64,000 bases of DNA from Treponema sp. (GTDB taxonomy: Bacteria > Spirochaetota > Spirochaetia > Treponematales > Treponemataceae): assembly GCA_016288205.1 (NCBI GenBank), contig JAEEYO010000060.1:1-64000 (forward strand), given 5' to 3'. A program made the position numbers and the translations under genes. Under the pieces are notes generated by a model that was given only the letters and a program-made list of their open reading frames with translations, had not been told where the DNA came from and did no database searches. Shown here one piece after another: positions 1 through 9,313 of the stretch (within the stretch, counting starts at the first letter, position 1; the number at the start of each line of letters is the position of its first letter).

Positions 1-69
1 ATTATCAATTATCTTTCGAGCATCACTTAAAATATCGTTCGTGTGTATATTTATTAATTCATTTTCCAT
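1..69 (-). CDS. N-terminal fragment of a third gene in the type I restriction operon
   Basis: Only the first 23 codons lie in the window; the gene runs off the left edge. The ATG is three bases past the hsdM stop codon, and GGAG in the hsdM tail could serve as its ribosome binding site, so it is almost certainly cotranscribed with hsdR and hsdM. The visible peptide is polar and probably helical (ILSDARKIIDN). It resembles the N-terminus of DUF1016/YhcG-type nuclease-like proteins that often sit inside type I restriction loci. It does not obviously resemble a specificity subunit, although hsdS cannot be excluded from 23 residues. The coding frame is well supported; identity is not. Confidence 0.5.
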   Translation of the reverse strand, partial: MENELINIHTNDILSDARKIIDN

Positions 70-72
70 TCT

Positions 73-1722
73 TCAGCTCACTCCTGCAAAATTAAGGCTT
101 GCCAGCTGTTTCTTTATCTCTTTTTCCAACTTATGGCTTTCATCAAACATAGCGTTAAGCTCATCCGTATCAGCCTTCATTTGTGCATTAAATTCCTCTT
201 CGCTTATATCCACATATTCAATCTTAATGTCAAAATACTGGCCTGCACTAAGAACATAGCCTTTTTCTTTTATCTGGTCATAAGTTACGGCTACAGAAAA
301 ATCATCCACGGCTTTCTTATTGCGGAAAGTCTTTACAATCTTTTCAATTTCTTCATCTGTAAGGCGACGCTTTTTTAGACCGTTGGAATCCTTATACTCT
401 TCACCAAGTTTGCTTGCATCTACAAGAATTACCTTATTTGCGCTGTGGGATTTGTCAAAGAAAAGAACGCTGACGTTTGTGCCGGTATTTGCAAACACAT
501 TACTTGGCATAGAGACAACGCCCCAGACAATTTTATCATCAACAATCTTATGAAGGATTTTGTTTTCTATTCCCGATTTTGCGGTAATAAAACCAGTTGG
601 AATTACAATTGCACCTTTACCTCCATCTTTAATCGAATTGACAACATGCTGAATAAAACAGGTATAGATTGCCATTCCCTCTTTTTTTGCCTTTGGAACA
701 TTTGGAACTCCTGCCCAAAAACGAGCTGGCATTGTGGCAATTTTTTCCCTTGTATCGCTAAAATCCATTTTAAACGGGGGATTGGAAACAACAAAATCAA
801 ACTGTTTAAGAGTCGTTCCATCATCTTCTTTATGATACGGACTTACAAGAGTGTCTCCCTGTATCGCATTATCAAGGCTTGAAACAAGATTGTTAAGAAT
901 CAGGTTGAGTTTGAGCATCTTGTTTGAACGCTGGCTTATATCCTGACTGAAAATCGTACATCGGTCTTCACCAATCTGATGAGCAAGAGCCATTAACAAT
1001 GTGCCGGTACCAGCAGAGGGGTCGTAACACTCAATGTTGTGAAGGTCAGCATTATCACCCACCAGGAGGCGTGCCATGATTGTTGCGATTGCGTGTGGCG
1101 TATAATACTCCGCATATTTTCCACCGCCCGCCGTGTTGTAATCCTGAATCAAGTATTCAAAAACAGCCGCAAAAAAATCGTAGCTCTGGGCAAAGGCTTC
1201 CTCAAAACTAAAGTTAGCAAGTTTATCTATGAGTGCGCGTGCAAAATCTGCCCTCTGGCTTGAGTCCGTAACATACTGAGTCAGTCTTTCAAAAATGGGA
1301 ATCTTTGTGTTTGCAACAGTCATTGTGGAAAAAGTCTCCATGTTTACTGTCGCAATGTCTTCCATGGTATCATCAAAAATCTGATCGAAATTCTCTTTAC
1401 CCTGCTGATTCCAAAGCGTGAAAATCAAATGCCTTGTATAAAGGTTCGGACAGTCCGCACCTAAAGAACGACAAACACGTTTCTGTTCTTCATCGCTCAG
1501 TTTTGCATATTCCTCATCCCATTTCTCAGCCTTTGCAAACTGTTTTTTGTATCGTCCTTCCTTATTCTTAAGAGTCCAGCCGAATTTATCGTTCAGGAAT
1601 TTATAGAGAAAAACTTGGGTGATGATTTTAAACTCATTTCCATCGTTTCCCAAACCTTTCTGCTGGCATGTCGCCTTAAGTTCATCAATCAGATTTATTG
1701 TCCTGTCCTTTATATCACTCAT
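73..1722 (-). CDS. hsdM: Type I restriction-modification system DNA methyltransferase subunit HsdM
   Basis: 549 residues. HsdM transfers a methyl group from S-adenosylmethionine to adenine N6 within the site chosen by HsdS. An N-terminal helical HsdM_N region (about 1-170) precedes an N6-adenine methylase domain. The SAM-binding motif PSAGTGTLL is near residue 237 and the catalytic SNPPF motif near residue 314. The length is normal for the family. The start lies three bases after the hsdR stop, so the two are translationally linked. The nearby sequence is more A+T-rich than the opp genes next door, which suggests a transferred restriction island. The specificity subunit is not visible and presumably lies left of the window. 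Confidence 0.96.
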   Translation of the reverse strand: MSDIKDRTINLIDELKATCQQKGLGNDGNEFKIITQVFLYKFLNDKFGWTLKNKEGRYKKQFAKAEKWDEEYAKLSDEEQKRVCRSLGADCPNLYTRHLIFTLWNQQGKENFDQIFDDTMEDIATVNMETFSTMTVANTKIPIFERLTQYVTDSSQRADFARALIDKLANFSFEEAFAQSYDFFAAVFEYLIQDYNTAGGGKYAEYYTPHAIATIMARLLVGDNADLHNIECYDPSAGTGTLLMALAHQIGEDRCTIFSQDISQRSNKMLKLNLILNNLVSSLDNAIQGDTLVSPYHKEDDGTTLKQFDFVVSNPPFKMDFSDTREKIATMPARFWAGVPNVPKAKKEGMAIYTCFIQHVVNSIKDGGKGAIVIPTGFITAKSGIENKILHKIVDDKIVWGVVSMPSNVFANTGTNVSVLFFDKSHSANKVILVDASKLGEEYKDSNGLKKRRLTDEEIEKIVKTFRNKKAVDDFSVAVTYDQIKEKGYVLSAGQYFDIKIEYVDISEEEFNAQMKADTDELNAMFDESHKLEKEIKKQLASLNFAGVS

Positions 1723-1725
1723 TCT

Positions 1726-4700
1726 TTATGCTCCGTATATGCTATGATATTGATTTAAATATTGTCTTGCAACTTTTTTCTGTATAAAATCACAGTCATC
1801 CATTTCAGATTTTATGGCCATGTCATACAATATCTTGTCAATAATCTCATAAACAGTGTTTTCAAAATAGTCATCTTTCTTAAGGATGTTGTTTCGGTCA
1901 AACACTTTTTGGTCAATTCTTGCCTTTACATGTAGCATGGCCTGAACTATGTCATCCTCAAACTCAGAAATAATATATGGCTTTAGATTCTGTTTGCGAC
2001 TTACATTTTCCTCACGGATTCTTTTGTGGATTCGGACAAATTTTGTGTCGCCACCATATTTTTTTGCAAGATTCTCGTTTCTCCTGTTTATGCTCTTTAA
2101 TCTGGATATTATATCATCCAAATCCTTGTTTTCTTCATTAAACTGGGCAAGAGAATTAGGGACAAATCCATGTTGCTTAAACCTGTTCAGAAATGCTGCT
2201 CTGAGGGTGATAAACTCAGGGTCTTCTGGATCAATGTTTATTTCAAATTCCTGCAATGTCCTTTTTCGTTTTTCTTCAAGTTCTTTCCCGCAAGAAATGA
2301 TTTTTAATTCCTCTTCGCCTATTTTTGCAAAATTGAATTTTATGCTGAGCATAGCTTCATTAATAGCAAGTTTTGTTTCATCACTTGTCTTGAATGCTTC
2401 TTTTTGATTTATCAAATCAATGTGATTCTGTACCTCGCTTAGCATCTCCACTACACGTTCAAGTCTTACTTTTGCAAAGGCAACTTTCAAATCTTCATCA
2501 CCAAAAGTTCGCACAAGATTGTTCATGCATTTTGCAGCAAAAAGAGCTTTTTTAAGTTCAAGAAGTTTTTCCTTGTTCTCTATTTCCGAAATCTGTGTGC
2601 TAAAAACTTCCGCATTACCAGTATCATATTCAAAAAGTGTCTGTTTTATCACCTTCATGTCATGGATAATCTGCTCCGGGTTTTCTAGAATCTGAGTGAA
2701 AGTATTCACATTGGTTTTACCATCATCATCTGGATCATTGAATTTATTCAGTTCATTCAGATATTGTCTGTTGATGTCATCAAAATTTGCCTTTATATCC
2801 GCAAAGTCAACAAGATAACCATAACGCATATCTTTATAGGGACGGTTTACACGGGTAATTGCCTGTAAAAGATTATGATCTTTGAGTGCACGCCCAAGAT
2901 AGAGCTTTTTAAGACGAGGGGCATCGAACCCAGTCAAAAGCATATTGAATACAACCAGAACATCTACTGTCATATTCTTCTTATACTCTTTCTGAACTAT
3001 TTGCTTGCGTTCTTCTTTTGTTCCCACATCATGCAGTATAAGGGCATAGTTTAATGTTGTTTTTATTTCCCCCTTTTCTTTCAATTCTAACATCACTTCA
3101 TCAAAATACTTTGAAATCTGTTTTGCCTGAGGACCTGTCTCTGCCACAATCATCGCACCCAACGTAGAGTCGCCCTGAATCGTCCTAAATCTGATAAAGT
3201 CTTTTATAATATAACGAAGAAGTTCTTTGACATATACTTCATGCTCAATTATAGAGGCCTTCGGCACTTCTTTTTGCTGAACAAGAGTATCAAGGGTATT
3301 CTTTTTTGCTTCTTCAAGAAGTTTTTTGCTTACAGATTTCTGTACTTCATTCAACTTTTCCTTATATGATGTTTCTATGTCTTCCCGCAAAAGTTTTACC
3401 GTATAACCGTCAGCAATTGACTCATCATAATAATATGTGTGTATGTAATCACCGAATACCGCACAGCTTTTTCTTTCAGCCTTTAAAAGAGGTGTTCCGG
3501 TCAAAGCAATTTTAATGGCATTTTTATCAGCATCAAAAAGATTTGAAAGAAAACATCCCGCCGGGTCATAACCCCGATGCGCTTCATCAATTATAAAAAT
3601 CCTCTGTAAATTTGTGGAATATGCGGGCAATTCAACCCTTGTTTTGTCTTCTTTGAATTTTTGTATATTCACAACAACGATTTCATGCTCGCCAGTATTT
3701 CCTTCCTTTGACTGATTATTCTTAAACTGTGCCATAAGTTCGTCACGAGTTTCTGCTGTCTTTACTTTTAGTCCCCTGTTCTCAAACTCCTCTGTTGCCT
3801 GTTCCATCAAGTCAATACGGTCTACAATAAAATAAAATTTGGCGACCTTGTTCTGTTTCGCAAAATAATCAGTAAGGATATAATTAAGATGATAAGAAAG
3901 AGCCGTCTTTCCGCTTCCCTGTGTGTGCCAGATAATTCCGCTGCGTTTCCCTTCGTCGAATTTTCGAATTACCGCCATTGAAGCAAAAAACTGCTGATAG
4001 CGCATAATATGTTTTTCATCGCGGATTTCAATTTTACCGTCAACTTCTTTTTCACTCTTTACATAAGCAATTCCATATTTCAATAAATACAGAAGACGCT
4101 CCGGAGAACACATTGACGTTAGGATTTTATTTGTCGGTCTGTCAAAACTCTTGTTTGTCTTGTATTCTTCAGTCTGGAAAATTACCTGACAGTTAAAATC
4201 AGCAAGTACTTCCTGTTCTATTTTTTCATCAAGCTTTTTATATGGATACGATGCGATAAAAGGCTCAATATCATGCTCGGCATAATTTTCTTCACGGAAA
4301 CAGTTAAAGAAAGGCTTTGTGCGTGAACCGGTACAATAAAACGAACCTTGGACTGGCACAATTCCATCCAAAGTATCATATTTCATGTTGTTTGAAAAAA
4401 TCATCAGCTGGGTGATGTTGAAAAACCTTCTGAATGCTTTGTTCGGCATTCTTTGCTCATATATCCGTTTATACTCAGAAACAATCCCCTCGTGATTATT
4501 TGGTTTCTTTACCTCAATAAAAACAAGTGGCAGGCCGTTTATGAAAAGCGTAATGTCAGGTCGAAAATTCTCATCTCCATTACGACAGGTAAATTCTCCA
4601 GTAACAAAAAATGAGTTGTTTCTTGGATTTTCAAAATCAATCAGTCTGTATGGTGATCGGGCGGTAAGCATTTTATAAAAGCCTCGTCCCAGGTCATCAT

Positions 4701-4932
4701 CGTTAAGAAGCTTTTTTACGTCAGAAAAAACATGCTGCCATTCTTTTTCTTTGCCATGATTCAATCTTTCAAATGAGGCATGAAATTCATCTATAAGAAT
4801 ATTTGTCCCGGAATCATATTTTTCGCCAGCGGTTTCTTCATGAATTCTTCCAATATATGTGTAGCCAAGACGAGTCAAATGTAAAATGGCTGGCACCTGA
4901 ACTCTGGTATTCTCACTGAAAGCTTTGCTCAT
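1726..4932 (-). CDS. hsdR: Type I restriction endonuclease subunit HsdR
   Basis: 1068 residues, the usual size for the motor/nuclease subunit that translocates DNA with ATP and cleaves away from the recognition site. The PD-(D/E)xK nuclease domain is N-terminal, with FIEVKKPN near residue 139. A superfamily 2 helicase core follows: Walker A TQGSGKT near 337, DEAH box near 447 and motif VI QAITRVNRPY near 693. The C-terminal third is charged and helical, as expected for the part that docks on HsdM. The start has GGAG eight bases upstream. It lies 38 bases after the oppF stop with no visible terminator, so read-through from the opp operon is possible. Confidence 0.97.
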   Translation of the reverse strand: MSKAFSENTRVQVPAILHLTRLGYTYIGRIHEETAGEKYDSGTNILIDEFHASFERLNHGKEKEWQHVFSDVKKLLNDDDLGRGFYKMLTARSPYRLIDFENPRNNSFFVTGEFTCRNGDENFRPDITLFINGLPLVFIEVKKPNNHEGIVSEYKRIYEQRMPNKAFRRFFNITQLMIFSNNMKYDTLDGIVPVQGSFYCTGSRTKPFFNCFREENYAEHDIEPFIASYPYKKLDEKIEQEVLADFNCQVIFQTEEYKTNKSFDRPTNKILTSMCSPERLLYLLKYGIAYVKSEKEVDGKIEIRDEKHIMRYQQFFASMAVIRKFDEGKRSGIIWHTQGSGKTALSYHLNYILTDYFAKQNKVAKFYFIVDRIDLMEQATEEFENRGLKVKTAETRDELMAQFKNNQSKEGNTGEHEIVVVNIQKFKEDKTRVELPAYSTNLQRIFIIDEAHRGYDPAGCFLSNLFDADKNAIKIALTGTPLLKAERKSCAVFGDYIHTYYYDESIADGYTVKLLREDIETSYKEKLNEVQKSVSKKLLEEAKKNTLDTLVQQKEVPKASIIEHEVYVKELLRYIIKDFIRFRTIQGDSTLGAMIVAETGPQAKQISKYFDEVMLELKEKGEIKTTLNYALILHDVGTKEERKQIVQKEYKKNMTVDVLVVFNMLLTGFDAPRLKKLYLGRALKDHNLLQAITRVNRPYKDMRYGYLVDFADIKANFDDINRQYLNELNKFNDPDDDGKTNVNTFTQILENPEQIIHDMKVIKQTLFEYDTGNAEVFSTQISEIENKEKLLELKKALFAAKCMNNLVRTFGDEDLKVAFAKVRLERVVEMLSEVQNHIDLINQKEAFKTSDETKLAINEAMLSIKFNFAKIGEEELKIISCGKELEEKRKRTLQEFEINIDPEDPEFITLRAAFLNRFKQHGFVPNSLAQFNEENKDLDDIISRLKSINRRNENLAKKYGGDTKFVRIHKRIREENVSRKQNLKPYIISEFEDDIVQAMLHVKARIDQKVFDRNNILKKDDYFENTVYEIIDKILYDMAIKSEMDDCDFIQKKVARQYLNQYHSIYGA

Positions 4933-4970
4933 TTATTGTTCTCCATGCAAAAAATCCGATACCCTAAAAC

Positions 4971-5963
4971 CTACCCCAACAGAAAGCATCTCACCCTGTG
5001 ACCGTTCCCTGCGTCCCTAAACTCAGGAAGCTCCCTTTTGCATCTCTCGGTCGCCTTAGGACATCGGTAAGCAAATGGACAGCACTGCTCCGCCTGCAAG
5101 GTTGTCTTCACCTCAATGTTCGACGAAGTAAGCTCACCCACAGCCCCGTCAAAAAGAATCTTCGTGTACGGATGAAGCGCCTCCTTGTAAAGATTCTGCG
5201 CGGGAGCCTCCTCCACCAAAACGCCCCGGTACATCACTCCGATTACGTCACAAAAATAACAGGCCACCCTCAGGTCGTGCGTAATAAAAACATAGCTCAA
5301 ATTATGCTTCTGCTTCAAATCCTGCAAAAGATTGATTATCTGCCCCTGAATGCTCACGTCCAAAGCTGAAACAACCTCGTCGCAAATCAAAAGCTCAGGA
5401 TTCATAATCAGCCCGCGTGCAATGGAAATGCGTTGCCTCTGTCCACCGGAAAACTCTGCCGGTCTGCGGTTCAAATCTTCAGGAGAAAGTCCCACTTCCG
5501 CAATGATTTTTTCCGCAAGTTCCCACGCATCCTTCTTTCCCTTCCAAAGTGATGAATAACGCAAGCCTGCCGTAATGACATTAAAAACAGAAAGCCTCGG
5601 ATTCAAAGAACGTGCAGGATCCTGAAAAATATACTTGATTTTCTCCCGGTACCGACGCAAATCCTTCTTTGAAAAATCCTCAACCTTGTACTGAACTCCG
5701 TCGCGAGAAGTGTAAATGACGCTCCCTTCCGTCTGCTTGTACATCTGGATTATGAGACGAGCCGTAGTAGTTTTTCCGCAACCCGACTCACCGACGATTC
5801 CGTAAGTCTCACCACGCTTTATGGAAAAAGAGACGTCGTTCACAGCATAAACTTTGTTTTTATTTTTCGCAAAAAAACCGGCCTCCAGATTAAACTGCTT
5901 GGAAAGATTTTTTACTTCTATTATATTGCCGCCGTTACCATTATTGCCGAGCATGCCTTCCAT
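4971..5963 (-). CDS. oppF: Oligopeptide ABC transporter ATP-binding protein OppF
   Basis: 330 residues from the ATG at 5963. That start has AAGGAGAG seven bases upstream, overlapping the end of the previous gene; an ATG at 5999 is in frame but lacks a site and would overlap the oppC-oppD fusion. The protein is one of the two ATPases powering peptide import at the inner membrane. It shows Walker A GESGCGKTT, Q-loop IFQDP, signature FSGGQRQR, Walker B LLICDEVVSALD and an H-loop ITHDLRV. The C-terminal oligopeptide-transporter extension carries the Cys-rich motif CPFAYRCPKATERC. It is the last gene of the oppABCDF block. Confidence 0.95.
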   Translation of the reverse strand: MEGMLGNNGNGGNIIEVKNLSKQFNLEAGFFAKNKNKVYAVNDVSFSIKRGETYGIVGESGCGKTTTARLIIQMYKQTEGSVIYTSRDGVQYKVEDFSKKDLRRYREKIKYIFQDPARSLNPRLSVFNVITAGLRYSSLWKGKKDAWELAEKIIAEVGLSPEDLNRRPAEFSGGQRQRISIARGLIMNPELLICDEVVSALDVSIQGQIINLLQDLKQKHNLSYVFITHDLRVACYFCDVIGVMYRGVLVEEAPAQNLYKEALHPYTKILFDGAVGELTSSNIEVKTTLQAEQCCPFAYRCPKATERCKRELPEFRDAGNGHRVRCFLLG

Positions 5964-5967
5964 AATC

Positions 5968-8142
5968 CTACTCTCCTTCCTTGCTTGAGTTTTGCTCATT
6001 TGCAGATGCTTTCATTTTCCAACACAAAGTAAAATCCGAACTCCTGCACTCATCCTTTGCAAAAGAGCACCGTGGCGCAAAAGGACATCCCGGCTCAGGG
6101 CGCGAAGGATCCGTGACACGCCCCGGAATGGAAATCATTTTTTGCTTTGTGTAGTGGCTTCCGAACTCTGGCAAAGCATTTACAAGAGCCTGCGTATAGG
6201 GATGCCTCGGAGCTTTCATAATCTGATCCGAAGTGCCGCTTTCCATGATTTTTCCGCCGTACATAACCGCAATCCTGTCGCTGATTTGCGCAACAAGATT
6301 TATGTTGTGGCTTATGAAAATAATTGAAAGTCCGCGTTCTTCTTTGAGTCTGAGCAAAAGAGAAACAATCTGTGCCTGAATGGTCACGTCCAAAGCTGTG
6401 GTCGGCTCGTCGGCAATCAAAAGCTCGCAATCCTGAGCAAGGGCAAGCGCAATCCCAATTCTTTGAAGCTGTCCACCGCTGAACTGATGCGGATAAGCCT
6501 TCAACCTGCCCTCGGGATCAGGAAGTCCAACCTCGCGCAAAAGTCCGACCGTTTTTTTATTCGCCTCATCCAAAGTGATTTTCGGATCCATCACCCTGAA
6601 TGTCTCCCAGAAAATTTTTCCCACATTTTGAAGCGGATCAAAACTTCTTCCCGGCTCCTGGAAAATCAAGGCAATTTTTCTTCCACGGTAAGAGCGCAAA
6701 TCTTCTTTTGAAAGCGAAAACAAATCCACAGACTTTCCGCCGTCATTATAAAAAATCCGACCGCCCGCCTCCGCATTTGGTGGCAGAAGTCCCGGAATTG
6801 CCGTAGTCGTTACCGATTTTCCACTTCCCGACTCTCCGACCAGCCCCAGAATCTCTCCTCGCTTTATGTAAAAACTCACGCCCCTCGAAGCATAAACCGG
6901 AATCCATTTTGTCCCACGCAAAATTGTAAAAGTCACCCTAAGGTCCTCAACAGAAAGCAGCCAGTCCGAAGGCAAATCCTGCGGGGAAAGCCTTCCCCCC
7001 GCTCCAGCCGTACCGTCTTTCGCTTCCCCTTCCAGCGGGGCCACCCCGCAACGCCCCGTCTCCTTTTTTCCAAAGCGACCCCGCTTGTTTCTTCTCTTGA
7101 AAACGGCACCATAAGGATCAAAAAAATCACGGAGCACGTCACCAAAAAAGTTGAACGCGAGAGTCACCAAAAGAAGCATCACCACGGGCCACAAAAGCCA
7201 TGGGAAATTCTTCAGGTTCGAAAGAGTTGAGATGTCGCGGTTAATCAAGGAACCCCAGCTCACGGCAGGATCACTAATGCCCAGTCCCAAATAGGAAAGA
7301 GTCGTCTCGCTCATTATGAATCCCGGAACACTCAGTGCCGTACTCACAATAATCAGACTCGCCATCTGCGGAATGATGTGTCTGAAAATCACAATCACCG
7401 GCGGCACTCCCTCCAAATCCGCGTCCATGATAAATTCCTCACGCTTAATGGAATGTACAAGACCACGGATTGTTCTCGCGCTGCCGGGCCATCCCACCAA
7501 GGAAAGAATCAGAGTGATCACCATGTAGGCGGTTCCGCTGTCCATCTTCGTTGTCAAAAGCGAGCGTAAAAAAAGAATGAAATAAAGACCGGGGACAAGC
7601 ATAAAAAATTCCGCGAAACGCATTATGGCCCAGTCGGTCGCCCCCCCGAAATATCCCGAGATGCCTCCGAAAAAAATTGCGAGCAAAAATGAAATGAATG
7701 TGGCCACAAAACCAATCGTGAGAGAAATGCGGCTTCCGAAAACAATCCTGCTGAACAAATCGCGGCCAAGATGATCCGCCCCGAAAATGTAAACCGGATA
7801 TTCAGAGTCCGTGCCGAAAAGATGACGGTCGCATGGAATGAATCCCAAAAGCTTGTACTCGCTTCCCTTCACAAAAAACTTGAGCGAGTGAACAGTCTCG
7901 GCATCCTTCACGCGGGCATACTTCCATGTGGTCCTGTTGATCACACGGTACTCGCGCACTTTTATTCCCTTCATCGTCACCTGCACGTTCGCCGGATGAT
8001 ACGTATTGTTTTCAAAAGTAAGCGTCGAAGGATAAGGTGCGACAAATTCCGCGAAAATCATATTTAAATACAGAAGGATTAAAATCACAAGCGACGCCAC
8101 ACCAAGAGGTCTAGTCTTCAAAAAGTCCCAAAATTTTTTCAT
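5968..8142 (-). CDS. Fused oligopeptide ABC transporter permease-ATPase (OppC-OppD)
   Basis: 724 residues in one uninterrupted frame. Residues 1-345 are an OppC-type permease: a first membrane helix, an extended periplasmic loop to about residue 120, further helices and the EAA-type loop near GVPPVIVIFRHIIP. Residues 395-724 are an OppD-type ATPase with Walker A GESGSGKS (436-443), FQEP, signature FSGGQLQR (554-561), Walker B LLIADEP and the Cys-containing CPFAPRC tail. They are joined by a linker of about 48 residues rich in Gly, Lys and Arg. In most bacteria these are two genes. The fusion lies between oppB (11 bases upstream) and oppF and would tether one ATPase to its permease. A sequencing error removing a stop codon is the main alternative, but the frame stays clean throughout. 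Confidence 0.9.
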   Translation of the reverse strand: MKKFWDFLKTRPLGVASLVILILLYLNMIFAEFVAPYPSTLTFENNTYHPANVQVTMKGIKVREYRVINRTTWKYARVKDAETVHSLKFFVKGSEYKLLGFIPCDRHLFGTDSEYPVYIFGADHLGRDLFSRIVFGSRISLTIGFVATFISFLLAIFFGGISGYFGGATDWAIMRFAEFFMLVPGLYFILFLRSLLTTKMDSGTAYMVITLILSLVGWPGSARTIRGLVHSIKREEFIMDADLEGVPPVIVIFRHIIPQMASLIIVSTALSVPGFIMSETTLSYLGLGISDPAVSWGSLINRDISTLSNLKNFPWLLWPVVMLLLVTLAFNFFGDVLRDFFDPYGAVFKRRNKRGRFGKKETGRCGVAPLEGEAKDGTAGAGGRLSPQDLPSDWLLSVEDLRVTFTILRGTKWIPVYASRGVSFYIKRGEILGLVGESGSGKSVTTTAIPGLLPPNAEAGGRIFYNDGGKSVDLFSLSKEDLRSYRGRKIALIFQEPGRSFDPLQNVGKIFWETFRVMDPKITLDEANKKTVGLLREVGLPDPEGRLKAYPHQFSGGQLQRIGIALALAQDCELLIADEPTTALDVTIQAQIVSLLLRLKEERGLSIIFISHNINLVAQISDRIAVMYGGKIMESGTSDQIMKAPRHPYTQALVNALPEFGSHYTKQKMISIPGRVTDPSRPEPGCPFAPRCSFAKDECRSSDFTLCWKMKASANEQNSSKEGE

Positions 8143-8153
8143 CTGTCCGTCCC

Positions 8154-9278
8154 CTATTTGTATCTGATTCTCGGATCAACAATGGCAAGCAGTATGTCGC
8201 TTATGACCATACCAATCAGGACGAGAGCCGAAATGAACATCGTGTTTGCAAGCACAAGATTTATGTCCTCCTGCATGACAGCCTCGTACATCAGCCTTCC
8301 AATTCCCGGATATGCGAAGATGATTTCCAGAACCAGGCTTCCGCCGAAAAGTCCCGCAAGCAAATTCGCGCTTCCCGTTATATAAGGATTGAGCGTGTTT
8401 CTGAACGCATGGTTAAAATAAACTCTCTTCTCACTTATCCCCCTCGCACGGAGGGCAAAAATATAGGGCATTCCCATCTGGTCGAGCATGGTCGCTCGGA
8501 TCATCCTCATGGTTCCTCCCACGCCGCCAAGGAAAGACGTGAGCAAGGGAAGAAAAATGTGGTGCGCATAACTGAACGTGAATTTCACCGGAGTCTCGGC
8601 GAATGTAAAATCCGGGTAGGCCGTGACAGGAAAAAGACCCGTGACGGACGCGAAAAGCTGAAGGAGAATCAAAAGCAAAATGCCCGGGAAAGCATGGAAG
8701 AAAAGAGCGAAGAAAGTCGCCGCGGTATCTATCTTGGTTCCCGCCTTGGTCGAAAAAAAGACTCCCAGCGCAAAGGAAAATCCCGTGATGAAAACGAGCG
8801 AGATTAAATTCAGCAGGACCGAATTCCACAATCTGCTCCTGATTAAAAATCCAACCGGCGCGCGTGAGACAAGGCTTGTTCCCAAATCATGATTCACAAA
8901 AACACGCTTGAGCCATTTGAAATACTGCACGTAAAAAGGCTTGTCCAGTCCGAACTCAGCCCTGAGGCTTTCCATCTGCGTCTGCGAAAAAAATTTGTCG
9001 TCCCCGGAGCCGCCCAAAGCACCAGAGGGAGAAGCCCCGTTTTTCGGTGAGTTTCCCTCCACGCTTGACATTAGCTGCTGCGACATCATCTGGTCCACAA
9101 TATCACCCGGAGCAAGTTCCATCAGACCGAACAATGCGAATCCCAGAAAGAAAAGAAGGAAAAGCATGGTCACGACACGTCCGGTAATAAAAGACAGAAG
9201 AGGCGATTTCGCGCGGAACTTTTTCCAGGGCATGGAAACCGTAGCCGCCAGATTCTTAAAAAAATTTCCTGCTTTCAT
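8154..9278 (-). CDS. oppB: Oligopeptide ABC transporter permease OppB
   Basis: 374 residues. This is an inner-membrane permease that pairs with the OppC half of the next gene to form the peptide channel. It has an N-terminal membrane helix (GRVVTMLFLLFFLGFALFG), a periplasmic stretch with a low-complexity Ser/Gly insertion at about 85-105, then the binding-protein-dependent transport domain. The EAA loop is near ARGISEKRVYFNHAFRNTL. It is slightly longer than standard OppB because of the insertion. The start has GGGTGGGA upstream. Gene order is oppA-oppB-oppC/D-oppF. Confidence 0.95.
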   Translation of the reverse strand: MKAGNFFKNLAATVSMPWKKFRAKSPLLSFITGRVVTMLFLLFFLGFALFGLMELAPGDIVDQMMSQQLMSSVEGNSPKNGASPSGALGGSGDDKFFSQTQMESLRAEFGLDKPFYVQYFKWLKRVFVNHDLGTSLVSRAPVGFLIRSRLWNSVLLNLISLVFITGFSFALGVFFSTKAGTKIDTAATFFALFFHAFPGILLLILLQLFASVTGLFPVTAYPDFTFAETPVKFTFSYAHHIFLPLLTSFLGGVGGTMRMIRATMLDQMGMPYIFALRARGISEKRVYFNHAFRNTLNPYITGSANLLAGLFGGSLVLEIIFAYPGIGRLMYEAVMQEDINLVLANTMFISALVLIGMVISDILLAIVDPRIRYK

Positions 9279-9313
9279 TTTATCCCACCCATTTAAAGCA
9301 AATAATTTTTTTT

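Noticed and set aside
8409-8892. Plus-strand frames rich in Lys/Glu opposite oppB
   Set aside because: They are antisense shadows of membrane-helix codons without binding sites.
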